This document shows positions 27,155 through 35,299 of a stretch of DNA of 64,000 nt, piece by piece. The position numbers and the translations under genes are program-made. Below the pieces are notes generated by a model. The model saw nothing but the letters and a program-made list of their open reading frames with translations. It was not told the origin of the DNA and did not search any database. Numbering within the stretch: the first letter of the stretch is position 1; each line of letters begins with the position of its first letter. This DNA is from CAZHYV01 sp964537055 (GTDB lineage: Bacteria > Myxococcota_A > Polyangia > Palsa-1104 > JAEUJZ01): NCBI GenBank assembly GCA_964537055.1, contig CAZHYV010000001.1, positions 306,542 through 370,541 on the forward strand. Direction: 5' to 3'.

Positions 27155-27235
27155 GGCTACAGGCGCCCGGTCTACAAACTACCGTTGCTCCGTTCCCAGC
27201 CTGGCGGATTCATCTACATTCCGTCGCCCGTAGCC
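27155..27235 (-). ncRNA. ffs: Signal recognition particle RNA (4.5S-type)
   Basis: An RNA of about 81 bases on the minus strand. The ends pair over ten bases (GGCTACGGGC with GCCTGTAGCC). The apical core has the family pattern CAGG-CTG-GGAA-CGG-AGCA, equivalent to CAGG-UCC-GGAA-GGA-AGCA of E. coli 4.5S RNA, with the GGAA tetraloop, the three-base-pair helix and the asymmetric CAGG/AGCA loop that binds Ffh. A T-rich run follows immediately (27154-27147). Position just upstream of dnaX is the same as in many bacteria. Exact ends are inferred from the pairing. Confidence 0.9.
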
Positions 27236-27319
27236 AAACTTATGAAAACTACTTAGGGTGGAATGCTCACAGATGATTCGTAAGCAGGCACCCGATACAA
27301 TCTTCTTTGGTTCTTGTTG

Positions 27320-27346
27320 AATAGGCTCTGTGGTAAGAAGCCTATT
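27320..27346. terminator. Inverted repeat in ffs-START intergenic region
   Basis: A perfect 8-base-pair inverted repeat, AATAGGCT (27320-27327) and AGCCTATT (27339-27346), with an 11-base loop. It lies between the divergent ffs and START-domain genes, in a 240-base region with no other gene. Without a strong U-run it may be a regulatory site rather than a terminator. Confidence 0.35.
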
Positions 27347-27475
27347 TAAGAGATATGTACTATAACCATCCTGCAGGAAAAAGAAAGAACTTTCGACTAT
27401 GGCACTTTTTTATTAATTACCAAACCTTTGCTTTGAGAGATGGACAACTCATTTTAAGAGATATAAGTTACCCGC

Positions 27476-28195
27476 ATGTTAAAGTTCTTAGCCCTGTACT
27501 CCTTTCGTAGAACTACCTGTTTCGTCTTCTTCTTTGCAACCGTTCTCTCTCTAAGGAAATTAGAAGCAGCCCAAGGAGACTGGGAATTCCTTGCCAATGA
27601 GGATGGTGTAACCATAGAGAAACGAAACCTTGCGACCGATTCTTTGATCGAGGTTCGTGCACGCGGGAAAATACATTCTTCAATCGTTGCTATTCTAAAT
27701 GTCTTAATTGACAATGAACACTATAGCGATTGGATGAAAAGCTCAAAGCAACCTCAATTGGTCGGTGTAACTCCAGGTGATCCCAATGGGCGAGTTTTCT
27801 ATAACCGCATCTCTCCATCAGTGCTAATCCAAGACAGAGACTTCTATCTAGCGACTCGCCTAAGCTGCATCAGCCTTCTTAAGCAGGTCCAATTAAATTT
27901 TACGACTGATCCCGCTCTTCATTATCCTGAGAAAAAAGGGGTTGTGCGCCTCAATACGATTCGTGGTCATTGGCACTTTTATCCATCTGCCTCGGGAGAG
28001 GAAATTATGGCAGAATACCAACTCTATATTGATGCTGGTGGCTCCTTGATCAAAGCGATGAAAAACTATGCGGTAAAGAAAATCGTTTCTCAGTCGTTTA
28101 TCAATTTTCGGAAACAAGTCTACAAAACAGACAACCGCGATACATCCCAGCTAAGAAAAGAATTTCCTCACCTATTTCCTCGGTGCATTTCTTGA
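27476..28195 (+). CDS. START/SRPBCC domain protein, exported
   Basis: A 239-residue product with an N-terminal signal segment (LYSFRRTTCFVFFFATVLSL, ending near LEAAQ). The mature protein has the START-domain course: WEFLANEDGVTIEKRN, then VRARGKIHSSIVAILNVLID, DWMKSS, VFYNRISPSVLIQDRDFYLATR and a C-terminal helix IKAMKNYAVKKIVSQSFINFRKQV. START domains bind lipids or other hydrophobic ligands in a deep pocket. Here, export suggests a periplasmic lipid-binding role, which is inference. It is transcribed toward rnhB, 63 bases downstream. Confidence 0.8.
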   Translation: MLKFLALYSFRRTTCFVFFFATVLSLRKLEAAQGDWEFLANEDGVTIEKRNLATDSLIEVRARGKIHSSIVAILNVLIDNEHYSDWMKSSKQPQLVGVTPGDPNGRVFYNRISPSVLIQDRDFYLATRLSCISLLKQVQLNFTTDPALHYPEKKGVVRLNTIRGHWHFYPSASGEEIMAEYQLYIDAGGSLIKAMKNYAVKKIVSQSFINFRKQVYKTDNRDTSQLRKEFPHLFPRCIS

Positions 28196-28258
28196 CAATC
28201 GGTTCTAAGCCCAAGACATTTTCATTGTAGAACGCCAAGAAATGGATTAGGGGTAGGT

Positions 28259-29014
28259 TTGAAGGATTCTATGCATCAAGCTCTTTTTACTTCTATTCCG
28301 GGTTCTGAGTTAGTTTTAGGGATCGATGAAGCAGGACGAGGACCGATTTTGGGGCCTATGGTAATTGCCTGCGTAGGGCTCACCGAAGAAGCAGGCCGCA
28401 CCCTCACCGAAAAAGGGGTAGTCGATAGCAAACGTTTTGGTGCAGGACCCAAGGCTCATCTAAGGCGGCTGGCCCTGGTTCCTGAAATTCTTAAAGTAGC
28501 TTCGCATACAGCTCTAGAGATTATAGATCCCGCGGAAATTGATAAGCGTACCCTTTTAGGGGAATTAAACCAGCTTGAGCAGGAAAAGGCTGCTTTTATG
28601 CTTGAGAGAGCTCCAAAGGCTCATCGAATCGTTGCGGATGGAGCCCGTCTTTTTGGTCCCCTCAATCTGAAATATCCTCATTTGCAGGCTGTAAACCAGG
28701 CAGAGTCTGCGCATAGCGCTGTAGCTGCCGCTTCTATTTTGGCCAAGGTCAAGCGTGATGAGCTTTGGCATGAGATTGTGAAACGGTACCGTCCTGAGTT
28801 TGGAAATTTAGTGGGGCCCGGAGGAGGTTATGCCAACCCTGGAACCAAACGCTTTCTACGAGCCTATTGCAGAAAATATCATCGACTCCCTCCCGAGGGC
28901 CGTAGAAGCTGGCCTTGGGATTTTGTCAGTGACCTTCTTGACCCTGCCGAATATCGTATGCTAGTCCGTGAACTTGTGAAAACAAAAACACCGTCTCTCG
29001 TCCAGAACGAGTAG
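28259..29014 (+). CDS. rnhB: Ribonuclease HII, archaeal/eukaryotic-like
   Basis: Cleaves RNA in RNA-DNA hybrids, including single ribonucleotides. The core GIDEAGRGPILGPMV (Asp23, Glu24) and AAASILAKVKRDELWH are present, and ADGARL holds the third acidic residue (Asp127). The fourth, normally Asp in a KGDA or KADA motif, is Glu149 (NQAESAH). LGPMV, GGGYANPGT and the C-terminal RRSW resemble archaeal and eukaryotic RNase H2 more than the usual bacterial GPLAGPV and RRSF patterns. The start may be TTG 28259 (AGGGG upstream) or ATG 28271 (AAGGA upstream); both are acceptable. Confidence 0.9.
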   Translation: MKDSMHQALFTSIPGSELVLGIDEAGRGPILGPMVIACVGLTEEAGRTLTEKGVVDSKRFGAGPKAHLRRLALVPEILKVASHTALEIIDPAEIDKRTLLGELNQLEQEKAAFMLERAPKAHRIVADGARLFGPLNLKYPHLQAVNQAESAHSAVAAASILAKVKRDELWHEIVKRYRPEFGNLVGPGGGYANPGTKRFLRAYCRKYHRLPPEGRRSWPWDFVSDLLDPAEYRMLVRELVKTKTPSLVQNE

Positions 29015-29167
29015 GCTTCCTAACCTGATACAATCTTGCTGAAGAATCGAGAAAAGGGAAATGTGTGTTTGACGAGACTGCATAGTTTCTGGTAGTTTTC
29101 TAGGCCATGCTGCTCTTCCTCAGATTGGCAAGAACAGTGTCCTTTATTTCTAACAACCGGGAGTCCT

Positions 29168-29896
29168 ATGGCTAAGTATTCTCTCTCTTCACGGCTTCAA
29201 AAAACGTACGAATCTCCTGAACCTCCGCTCGGTGCGAAAAGATCGGTCCTTAACAAGATCGTAGGATTTGGCTTTTTGCTGCTTGTAGCGATCTCAGGGG
29301 GAACGTTTGCATTTTTCTACGTCCGTGCTTTGCGGAATGAGAAAGCAAACCTTCTGCTTGCTCGTGCGATGGAAACCTACCAAGCAAGTTTGCAAAAAGA
29401 CAACGAGGTTGCCTCTATTAGTATGAATGTTCAGCGATACAAGACGTCCGAGGAACGCGCCGCTGCCACGTTAAAACTGATAGATGAACTGATTCAAACC
29501 TACCCCAAAACCACCATCACAGGAATGGCTAAGATCCTTCAGGCCAATATTCTGTTTGATCTTGGGAAGTTCTCAGAAGCAGCCACGATGTATCAACAGA
29601 AATCTCAAGATCCCTCCGTTAAAAGCGACATCAAGCCGTTTCTAAAGGAAGCGTTCTTATTATCAATAGAGTCTCAAAACCGGCGAGAGGAAGCGCTGAA
29701 ACAGTGGGAATTAGAGCGAAAGACACAACCCGAGTTTTATCAATCTTGGTTTGAATGGAATTATGCTCGTTTATTAGCATCAGATTCCACCACTGTGCCA
29801 ATACGTCGTGAGATCTATATGAAGCTCGCGAAGCTCGATGATTGGTCGCCTGTGTGGAAGGCTCGGATTCAAAACCAATTGCTAGAGTTAGAATAA
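29168..29896 (+). CDS. YfgM-like membrane-anchored TPR protein
   Basis: A 242-residue product with a cytoplasmic N-terminus, one membrane helix (about 37-59, FGFLLLVAISGGTFAFFYV) and a periplasmic helical part with TPR-like repeats (AMETYQASLQKD; ETLIDELIQTYPKTT-type pattern; AKILQANILFDLGKFSEAATMY). This topology and its place directly before a BamB-like gene match YfgM-BamB of E. coli, where YfgM assists the Sec translocon and periplasmic chaperones. The ATG has GGGAG upstream. The next gene begins after two bases, so the two form an operon. Confidence 0.75.
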   Translation: MAKYSLSSRLQKTYESPEPPLGAKRSVLNKIVGFGFLLLVAISGGTFAFFYVRALRNEKANLLLARAMETYQASLQKDNEVASISMNVQRYKTSEERAAATLKLIDELIQTYPKTTITGMAKILQANILFDLGKFSEAATMYQQKSQDPSVKSDIKPFLKEAFLLSIESQNRREEALKQWELERKTQPEFYQSWFEWNYARLLASDSTTVPIRREIYMKLAKLDDWSPVWKARIQNQLLELE

Positions 29897-29898
29897 AA

Positions 29899-31224
29899 AT
29901 GGATAGAAAAGTGATGATGCGAACGTCTTCTCGCGCAGTTTTAGACAAAACGATTTCTTCAAAGAAGTCTTTCACTACCACGGGTGGTTTTTATGGGCTT
30001 TTAGGATGCCTCTTTTTGTTCATGCAATGTAAAAGCGGATGGCCCTCGATTCGTGAAAACCAAGAACCAAAGGTTCAGTTGAAAACAGCTTGGACAACTT
30101 CCATTGGTTCCAAAATCAGTTATGTATCCGATTATCTTTTTCAAACCTTTGCAGGGGTCGCTATCGGGGAAAACAAAGTGTTTGTTGGATCAACCAAGGG
30201 GACTCTGTATGCATTAAATGAAATGACGGGGCAGACCCTATGGAAGCAAACCCTCTCAGGTCCTATTGGTAGCACACCTGTATACCTGCCAGCTGGAACA
30301 GCGGGAGCAGGGGGCATTGTTCTTGTAGGAAACGAAGTGGGGGATGTAACCTCTCTAGATGCAGGTACAGGAAAAATTCAATGGACTCATCATACCAAAG
30401 CACCGGTCCGTTCCTCACCAGTCTATCATCGCGACCACTTATTTTTTATTTCTTCGGATGGAGTCCTGCATAAACTTCGGGCAAAAGATGGAGAGGAAGT
30501 GTGGGTTCACGAAAGGGCCTCCTTAAATGCACTCAACATCCGAACCTCCATGGGATTGATCATAGAGGACGATATCATTTACGCTGGCTTCTTGGATGGT
30601 CATGTAGTTGCCTTGAAGGAATCCGATGGTGAAGTTCTTTGGAAACAGCCCCTCGTTAATGAACAACATGAGTTTTACCAGGTCTATACTCCCGTTCTTC
30701 GAAATGGGACGCTGTACGTATCTACCTTCGAAGCAGGTATATTTGCGCTTCAGCCTCAGGATGGCTCTATTAAATGGCATTATGATCTAAAGAGATACGC
30801 CCGTTCTGGGGCAGGCCCTCTTGCGGTTGATGACGAAGGAAAGCTTGTCTATGTAAGCCTAGGCATTGGCGGAATCTACTGTTTGGATGCAAGCACGGGC
30901 ATTGTTGTCTGGAGACAATCCATTAAGGATGGGGGAGAGACTTCGGCTCCGGTCATCAAGGACTCCTACCTTCTGGTTGCTTCCTCAGAAAAAGGACTTT
31001 ACGTAGTAGATCGGAAGCAGGGAAGTTTGAACCAGTATCTCCGCATTACCAACGTGGAAGGTCCTTTGGGTCGTGGTCTTGTGCCCTGGAATGGAATTAC
31101 AGAGGCTCCTGTCATCAAAGAGCTGTCTTTGAACTCCACATCTTCCCCCTCCGGAAAGACCAACCGTATTTTCTTTATCACAAACCATGAAAAGGTATAC
31201 GCGGTCGATATGTTCAAAAAATAA
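29899..31224 (+). CDS. bamB: BamB-like PQQ-type beta-propeller lipoprotein
   Basis: A predicted outer membrane lipoprotein of the Bam complex, which inserts beta-barrel proteins. After a lipoprotein signal (lipobox FMQC) come repeated blades with W-containing patterns such as GTLYALNEMTGQTLWK, GDVTSLDAGTGKIQW, VLHKLRAKDGEEVWV, GHVVALKESDGEVLWK and GGIYCLDASTGIVVW, i.e. about seven or eight PQQ-type blades. The ATG at 29899 is preferred; the frame extends upstream into the TPR gene. The order with the YfgM-like gene supports BamB over other PQQ-propeller proteins. Confidence 0.85.
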   Translation: MDRKVMMRTSSRAVLDKTISSKKSFTTTGGFYGLLGCLFLFMQCKSGWPSIRENQEPKVQLKTAWTTSIGSKISYVSDYLFQTFAGVAIGENKVFVGSTKGTLYALNEMTGQTLWKQTLSGPIGSTPVYLPAGTAGAGGIVLVGNEVGDVTSLDAGTGKIQWTHHTKAPVRSSPVYHRDHLFFISSDGVLHKLRAKDGEEVWVHERASLNALNIRTSMGLIIEDDIIYAGFLDGHVVALKESDGEVLWKQPLVNEQHEFYQVYTPVLRNGTLYVSTFEAGIFALQPQDGSIKWHYDLKRYARSGAGPLAVDDEGKLVYVSLGIGGIYCLDASTGIVVWRQSIKDGGETSAPVIKDSYLLVASSEKGLYVVDRKQGSLNQYLRITNVEGPLGRGLVPWNGITEAPVIKELSLNSTSSPSGKTNRIFFITNHEKVYAVDMFKK

Positions 31225-31260
31225 ACCGCAAAGCTTTTGGATAGAGAGTTCTCTTTTTCT

Positions 31261-32865
31261 TTATGAGGGATTCTTCTTTTCTAAAGGTTTGCCTGCAGGG
31301 GCCTTGCCTACAGGGGGAGCAGAATTTGTTTCCCCCACAATTTGCATATCCAAAGGACTTTTTGCCCTATCCTTGGGTACAACCATCCGTGGTGCTTCCT
31401 CGAGAGCCTGTTTTAACTCTGCTGGGCTTACAACCAAAAAATCCACTCGTCGGGTCATATAATAAAAATCTTCATCCGAAATATTTCCTGGAGGTAACTC
31501 ATCCTCAGGAAGTGGCTTGGTAAACCCGTACCCTATTGAGGCCAGACGATCTTCTGGAATCCCCCGGGAAACAAGATACTTAAGAACCCAAGCAGCTCGA
31601 CGTCTTGATAGGTCGAGGTTGTAGTTGTAATCAGCATTAAGTTTTCCACCGGCCCCTCTTGGATCAGAATGGCCTTCAATTAAGACTTTATCGTTTGGAT
31701 TTTCCTTAAGAGCTTTCTTAACTTCAACAGAGGCCTGATCCAGCAAAACAAAAGAAGCTGGGTCAACAGCGAATTCATCCAAAGAGAACTGCAGCCCTGG
31801 CAGAAGGATGATTCGATTGCCTTTTCGAAGGGCCAAAGGGCAGCCTGAGAAGTATTTCTCGTCTCTCCGCAATCGAACTTTTGGACAAATGTCCGATAGG
31901 AGCGCTTTGACACGCATCCGTTCTTCCATGGTGGGTGGCACGTAGATCATAGATAACCAATAGCGGAATGAGGGAACACCAAACCCACAGTCCATCCCAA
32001 AATTAAATCCCGTCGTGATTGTCAGTCCTTGATCGGGCCTATGTCCCCGTACCCCAAACAAAGCTTCAGAGGGAACACATCCTCCTTCCCGTCCAATGGG
32101 CGTTGTCAGGGGAACGTTGGCATAAAATCCTGCAATGGTAGAAATGCCCCAATCCTTTTGGAAGATCAGAGGGACTTCCACCCCAGCCTGGGCGGTAAAC
32201 ATGGGGCCTAAACGAGGTTGCTTTGGAATCATCTCAACCGTAGGTCGGAAATATACCCCCAGTGCGGTAGAAAGAAGAATCTTTTTGGTTTTAAACCGAT
32301 AGTCCATGATCACGGTGGGATTAAATGTGAAAGCTCCATCGCTAGTAAAATCTCTCACCGACCCTGTGGGAAAATTGGTTCGTAACGATAGGGCTAATCC
32401 AAAGCCTTCATCTAATTTAGAGCGATGAACCAATGGAAATTTGGTAAATAAACTAAAGTCCCCAATAGATTGTCCACGAATCGTACCTTCTCGGCCAATA
32501 TCCCTTAAATTGTCCGATTGCTGGAAAAAGATAATAGGAAACACAACCCCCACCTCAAACCATTTAGAGATTCCTAGGGCGGCCATTAAATCGAACTGCA
32601 ACCGATTTTTGACGAGATCAGCCATTTTTTGATCGCTCACAGTATTCACTAAAATCAGAGGGTCGAGAGCAAAGTTGAAGAAAAACCCTGTGGCTACAGA
32701 AAGATGATAAACCGCCTCGGTTTGAGGAACAATGACAAGATCTCGGGGGCCGGGGGATGGACGAAAGTTTTGCACGTCGAATGCCGCTCTTCCTTGAGAG
32801 CTGGTCATTAGAAATAAAAGAGCCGCTAGGCTCAACCCAGTTAAAATTGAAGAGGGACGTCTCAT
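31261..32865 (-). CDS. OmpA-family protein with N-terminal barrel-like domain
   Basis: A 534-residue outer membrane protein. ATG 32865 has GGAGG upstream and is followed by a signal peptide (SSILTGLSLAALLFLMTSSQGRAA). Residues up to about 300 alternate in the manner of membrane strands (FFFNFALDPLILV, VGVVFPIIFF, LSLRTNFPTGSV, LLSTALGVYFRPT). A C-terminal OmpA peptidoglycan-binding domain follows (VLIEGHSDPRGAGG, LSRRRAAWVLKYLVSRG, RLASIGYGFTKP). Barrel plus OmpA is the layout of TraB, the partner of TraA in myxobacterial outer membrane exchange, and TraA-like genes occur in this window, but the relation to TraB is unproven. Confidence 0.85.
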   Translation of the reverse strand: MRRPSSILTGLSLAALLFLMTSSQGRAAFDVQNFRPSPGPRDLVIVPQTEAVYHLSVATGFFFNFALDPLILVNTVSDQKMADLVKNRLQFDLMAALGISKWFEVGVVFPIIFFQQSDNLRDIGREGTIRGQSIGDFSLFTKFPLVHRSKLDEGFGLALSLRTNFPTGSVRDFTSDGAFTFNPTVIMDYRFKTKKILLSTALGVYFRPTVEMIPKQPRLGPMFTAQAGVEVPLIFQKDWGISTIAGFYANVPLTTPIGREGGCVPSEALFGVRGHRPDQGLTITTGFNFGMDCGFGVPSFRYWLSMIYVPPTMEERMRVKALLSDICPKVRLRRDEKYFSGCPLALRKGNRIILLPGLQFSLDEFAVDPASFVLLDQASVEVKKALKENPNDKVLIEGHSDPRGAGGKLNADYNYNLDLSRRRAAWVLKYLVSRGIPEDRLASIGYGFTKPLPEDELPPGNISDEDFYYMTRRVDFLVVSPAELKQALEEAPRMVVPKDRAKSPLDMQIVGETNSAPPVGKAPAGKPLEKKNPS

Positions 32866-33018
32866 GGGGCCTCCAAATCTAGGCAACACTTGTTTTACAA
32901 AAAATCTATTGGCAGCTTGCTTACAATATCACGAAACTATAGAGGTTCTCAATCAAAATAGGTTGTTTCTATCTATTTTTAGCTGCATATTTTTATCGGG
33001 CTGCTAGATTAGAGCCCT

Positions 33019-33774
33019 ATGCCTTTACAAAATTTTCCTCAGAATCAGAATCTTCGCACCAATCGAGATCCTCATGAGCTGCGTCTCATCCAAATCGAGC
33101 CGAATTACCTACGTCATCCCAAAGGAAGTGCGCTGATCCGTTTTGGTGATACTTGGGTCCTCTGCACGGTCTCTTTAGAAGAACGCGTTCCTCCCTTTTT
33201 GCTCGGGACAGGCCAAGGCTGGGTCACTGCTGAGTATAGCATGTTGCCGGGATCTAGTTCCTCGAGGATTTCTCGAGCTCCCAGCGGCCGTAGCAAAGAG
33301 ATCGAGCGCTTGATTGGCCGATCCCTACGTGCCGCCGTTGATCGGAAGCTATTGGGCCAGCGGACCTTGACTGTGGACTGTGATGTGATCCAAGCAGATG
33401 GGGGAACGCGGACGGCGGCGATTACAGGGGGATTTGTGGCACTGGCCTTAGCCATTCAGAAATGCCTAAGAGAGAAAGTCATTAGCAAAAACCCTCTTTT
33501 GCAGATGGTGGCTGCTGTGTCCGTAGGAATGGTTAGAGGAGAGGCTTGCCTAGATCTCGATTACGAAGAAGACAGCCAAGCAGACGTTGATATGAATGTT
33601 GTCATGTCAAAAAAGGAAGGAGTCTCAAATTTTATTGAGCTTCAAGGAACTGCAGAGAAGCAATCCTTTGATCAAGAACAACTCTCCAAAATGACAAGCT
33701 TAGCTATCCTGGGGATCAACCAACTATTCCAACACCAAGCTGCTGTTTTAGAGAAAGTGGGAGTGGTAGGGTGA
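33019..33774 (+). CDS. rph: Ribonuclease PH
   Basis: Phosphorolytic 3'-5' exoribonuclease that trims tRNA 3' ends. The 251 residues show the usual course: LIQIEPNYLRHPKGSALIRFGDTWVLCTVSLEERVPPFL, AEYSMLPGSSSSR, RSKEIERLIGRSLRAAVD, VDCDVIQADGGTRTAAITGGFVALA and the final DMNVVMSKKEGVSNFIELQGTAE. The stop overlaps the start of rdgB by four bases (GTGA), so rph-rdgB is an operon, a pairing common in bacteria. The gene is divergent from the OmpA-family gene. Confidence 0.97.
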   Translation: MPLQNFPQNQNLRTNRDPHELRLIQIEPNYLRHPKGSALIRFGDTWVLCTVSLEERVPPFLLGTGQGWVTAEYSMLPGSSSSRISRAPSGRSKEIERLIGRSLRAAVDRKLLGQRTLTVDCDVIQADGGTRTAAITGGFVALALAIQKCLREKVISKNPLLQMVAAVSVGMVRGEACLDLDYEEDSQADVDMNVVMSKKEGVSNFIELQGTAEKQSFDQEQLSKMTSLAILGINQLFQHQAAVLEKVGVVG

Positions 33775-34442
33775 AAGGTTCTCAAAAGGCCAGAAGACAA
33801 ATCCTTGTCCTCGCCACACACAATGAGGGCAAAAAACGAGAATTTCTAGAACTTCTTGGGACACACAATGAGAACTTTACACTAAGGACTTTATCTGACC
33901 TTCCAGTTGCGATGGACATAGAGGAAACAGGAAGCACCTTTTATGAGAATGCTCGTCTTAAAGCAACCCTTCTTTCTCAAAGAACGGGACTTTGGACATT
34001 AGCAGATGATAGCGGTCTTGAGGTAGAGGCTTTACAAGGGGCCCCCGGGATTTATTCAGCTCGGTATGCGGGCGAACCTAGCTCTGCAGAGAAAAACAAC
34101 CAAAAGCTCCTTTATGCATTAAAAGATTTGCCCTGGGTTAAGCGCAAGGCACAATTCCGATGTGTTCTCTATCTGTGCACAGGAGGTTCTACCGATCTTT
34201 GGACAGATACAGTCTGTAAGGGATTTATCGGTTTTTCTGAAAGAGGAACCCGCGGCTTTGGGTATGATCCGCTCTTTTTGCCATCCGAACAAGAATTTGA
34301 GGGGGTTTTGGATGATCCTACACCTTACCTAGGGAAGACCTTTGCAGAGATTCCTCCATCGATCAAAAACCTGATTTCTCACCGATCTAAGGGGGTGCGG
34401 GAGTTTTTGGTAAAACTTTTATGTTCTTTTGGCTTTGGCTGA
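33771..34442 (+). CDS. rdgB: Non-canonical purine NTP pyrophosphatase (RdgB/HAM1)
   Basis: Hydrolyses dITP, XTP and similar damaged nucleotides to the monophosphate, keeping them out of DNA and RNA. The sequence shows LATHNEGKKREFLELL, the ETGSTFYENARLKA segment, LADDSGLEVEALQGAPGIYSARYAG and GFGYDPLFLPSE, all family hallmarks. The start is GTG 33771, overlapping the rph stop. The C-terminal 24 bases overlap the convergent gene at 34419, which is unusual but both frames look real. Confidence 0.96.
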   Translation: MKGSQKARRQILVLATHNEGKKREFLELLGTHNENFTLRTLSDLPVAMDIEETGSTFYENARLKATLLSQRTGLWTLADDSGLEVEALQGAPGIYSARYAGEPSSAEKNNQKLLYALKDLPWVKRKAQFRCVLYLCTGGSTDLWTDTVCKGFIGFSERGTRGFGYDPLFLPSEQEFEGVLDDPTPYLGKTFAEIPPSIKNLISHRSKGVREFLVKLLCSFGFG

Positions 34443-35006
34443 GGAGGCCGTTGGACCTAAAAGATACTTCAATAAACGTTTGGCTCCATGAGAATGAATT
34501 CTTTTGCTGTGGAGTAGTTCTGCCAGAGGTTGTCTTAGTTTATTTGGTAGCTCTGCCCTATCGATTTGTAGTTGATCCACTTGCTCCAAGCTAAAATGCT
34601 TAGCAATCTCATTCCGATTCAATCCACTTTTGGTTTGTGCCAAAATTTCTAGAATGACTGCTTTTAATGACTCCTTTTGCTCATCATTTAAGCGCGTTCG
34701 TTTCCCAGAGAGCTTTTCTTCTGTAACCCCGTTTCGACCATCGTGCTTCTTATGGCCTAAAATAGCAGAGGCAAAATCTACGATACCCATCTGCGACACT
34801 TCAGACCATATCTCTTGATGTTGTTTCAATGTAGTGAGGAATTGCTCGACCGTGGTCTTGTTTTGAGGTTGTAATTTATAGAACAAGGACCTTGCTGCTT
34901 GCCTCCGGATTTCTTCATTGAGGGTCTGTAATTCTTGTTCATAGAGAGCATCGATTCCTAAAGGGGTCTGGATGGAAGAACCGTGGGAACGTTTTTGTTT
35001 GCGCAT
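34419..35006 (-). CDS. Hypothetical basic protein with helical C-terminus
   Basis: A 195-residue, mostly helical, basic protein (N-terminal MRKQKRSHG). An internal section, RTRLNDEQKESLKAVILEIL then TKSGLNRNEIAKHFSLEQVDQL, has the look of a helix-turn-helix or winged-helix fold, followed by LPNKLRQPLAELLHSKRI, suggesting a DNA-binding role by inference. No family recognised. AGGTTAT lies just before the ATG. It overlaps the 3' end of rdgB by 24 bases in convergent orientation. Confidence 0.6.
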   Translation of the reverse strand: MRKQKRSHGSSIQTPLGIDALYEQELQTLNEEIRRQAARSLFYKLQPQNKTTVEQFLTTLKQHQEIWSEVSQMGIVDFASAILGHKKHDGRNGVTEEKLSGKRTRLNDEQKESLKAVILEILAQTKSGLNRNEIAKHFSLEQVDQLQIDRAELPNKLRQPLAELLHSKRIHSHGAKRLLKYLLGPTASSAKAKRT

Positions 35007-35299
35007 AAAATAACCTCAATCTTTACGTCTGAAACTATTGCAGATAAACGCTCATATTTGAATCGAAATTTCAGAAAAAAGTCAAGGGGACCCTCTCTAT
35101 TTCCAAAAAATAAAATCGTCCCTCCTCTCGGGCTCTCGTAACTCGGAACTCTTCAGAAATCGAAATCAAAGAGAGAAAGCATGAAAGAAGCCCGTCTGTT
35201 CGTCTGGTAGAGCACAGGCATCGAAGAAATGTTGGTTTTTTGGAAAGAAAACTTTAAGATACACTTGTCGGATCTCGACCAAAGGAAGGTAGGAAGGAA
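35007..35299. other. Intergenic region, no gene seen
   Basis: About 290 bases between divergent genes. I see a strong AGGAAGGA ribosome binding site for the gene at 35300 and AT-rich stretches that may hold promoters, but no RNA gene, repeat or clear promoter pair. Confidence 0.4.
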
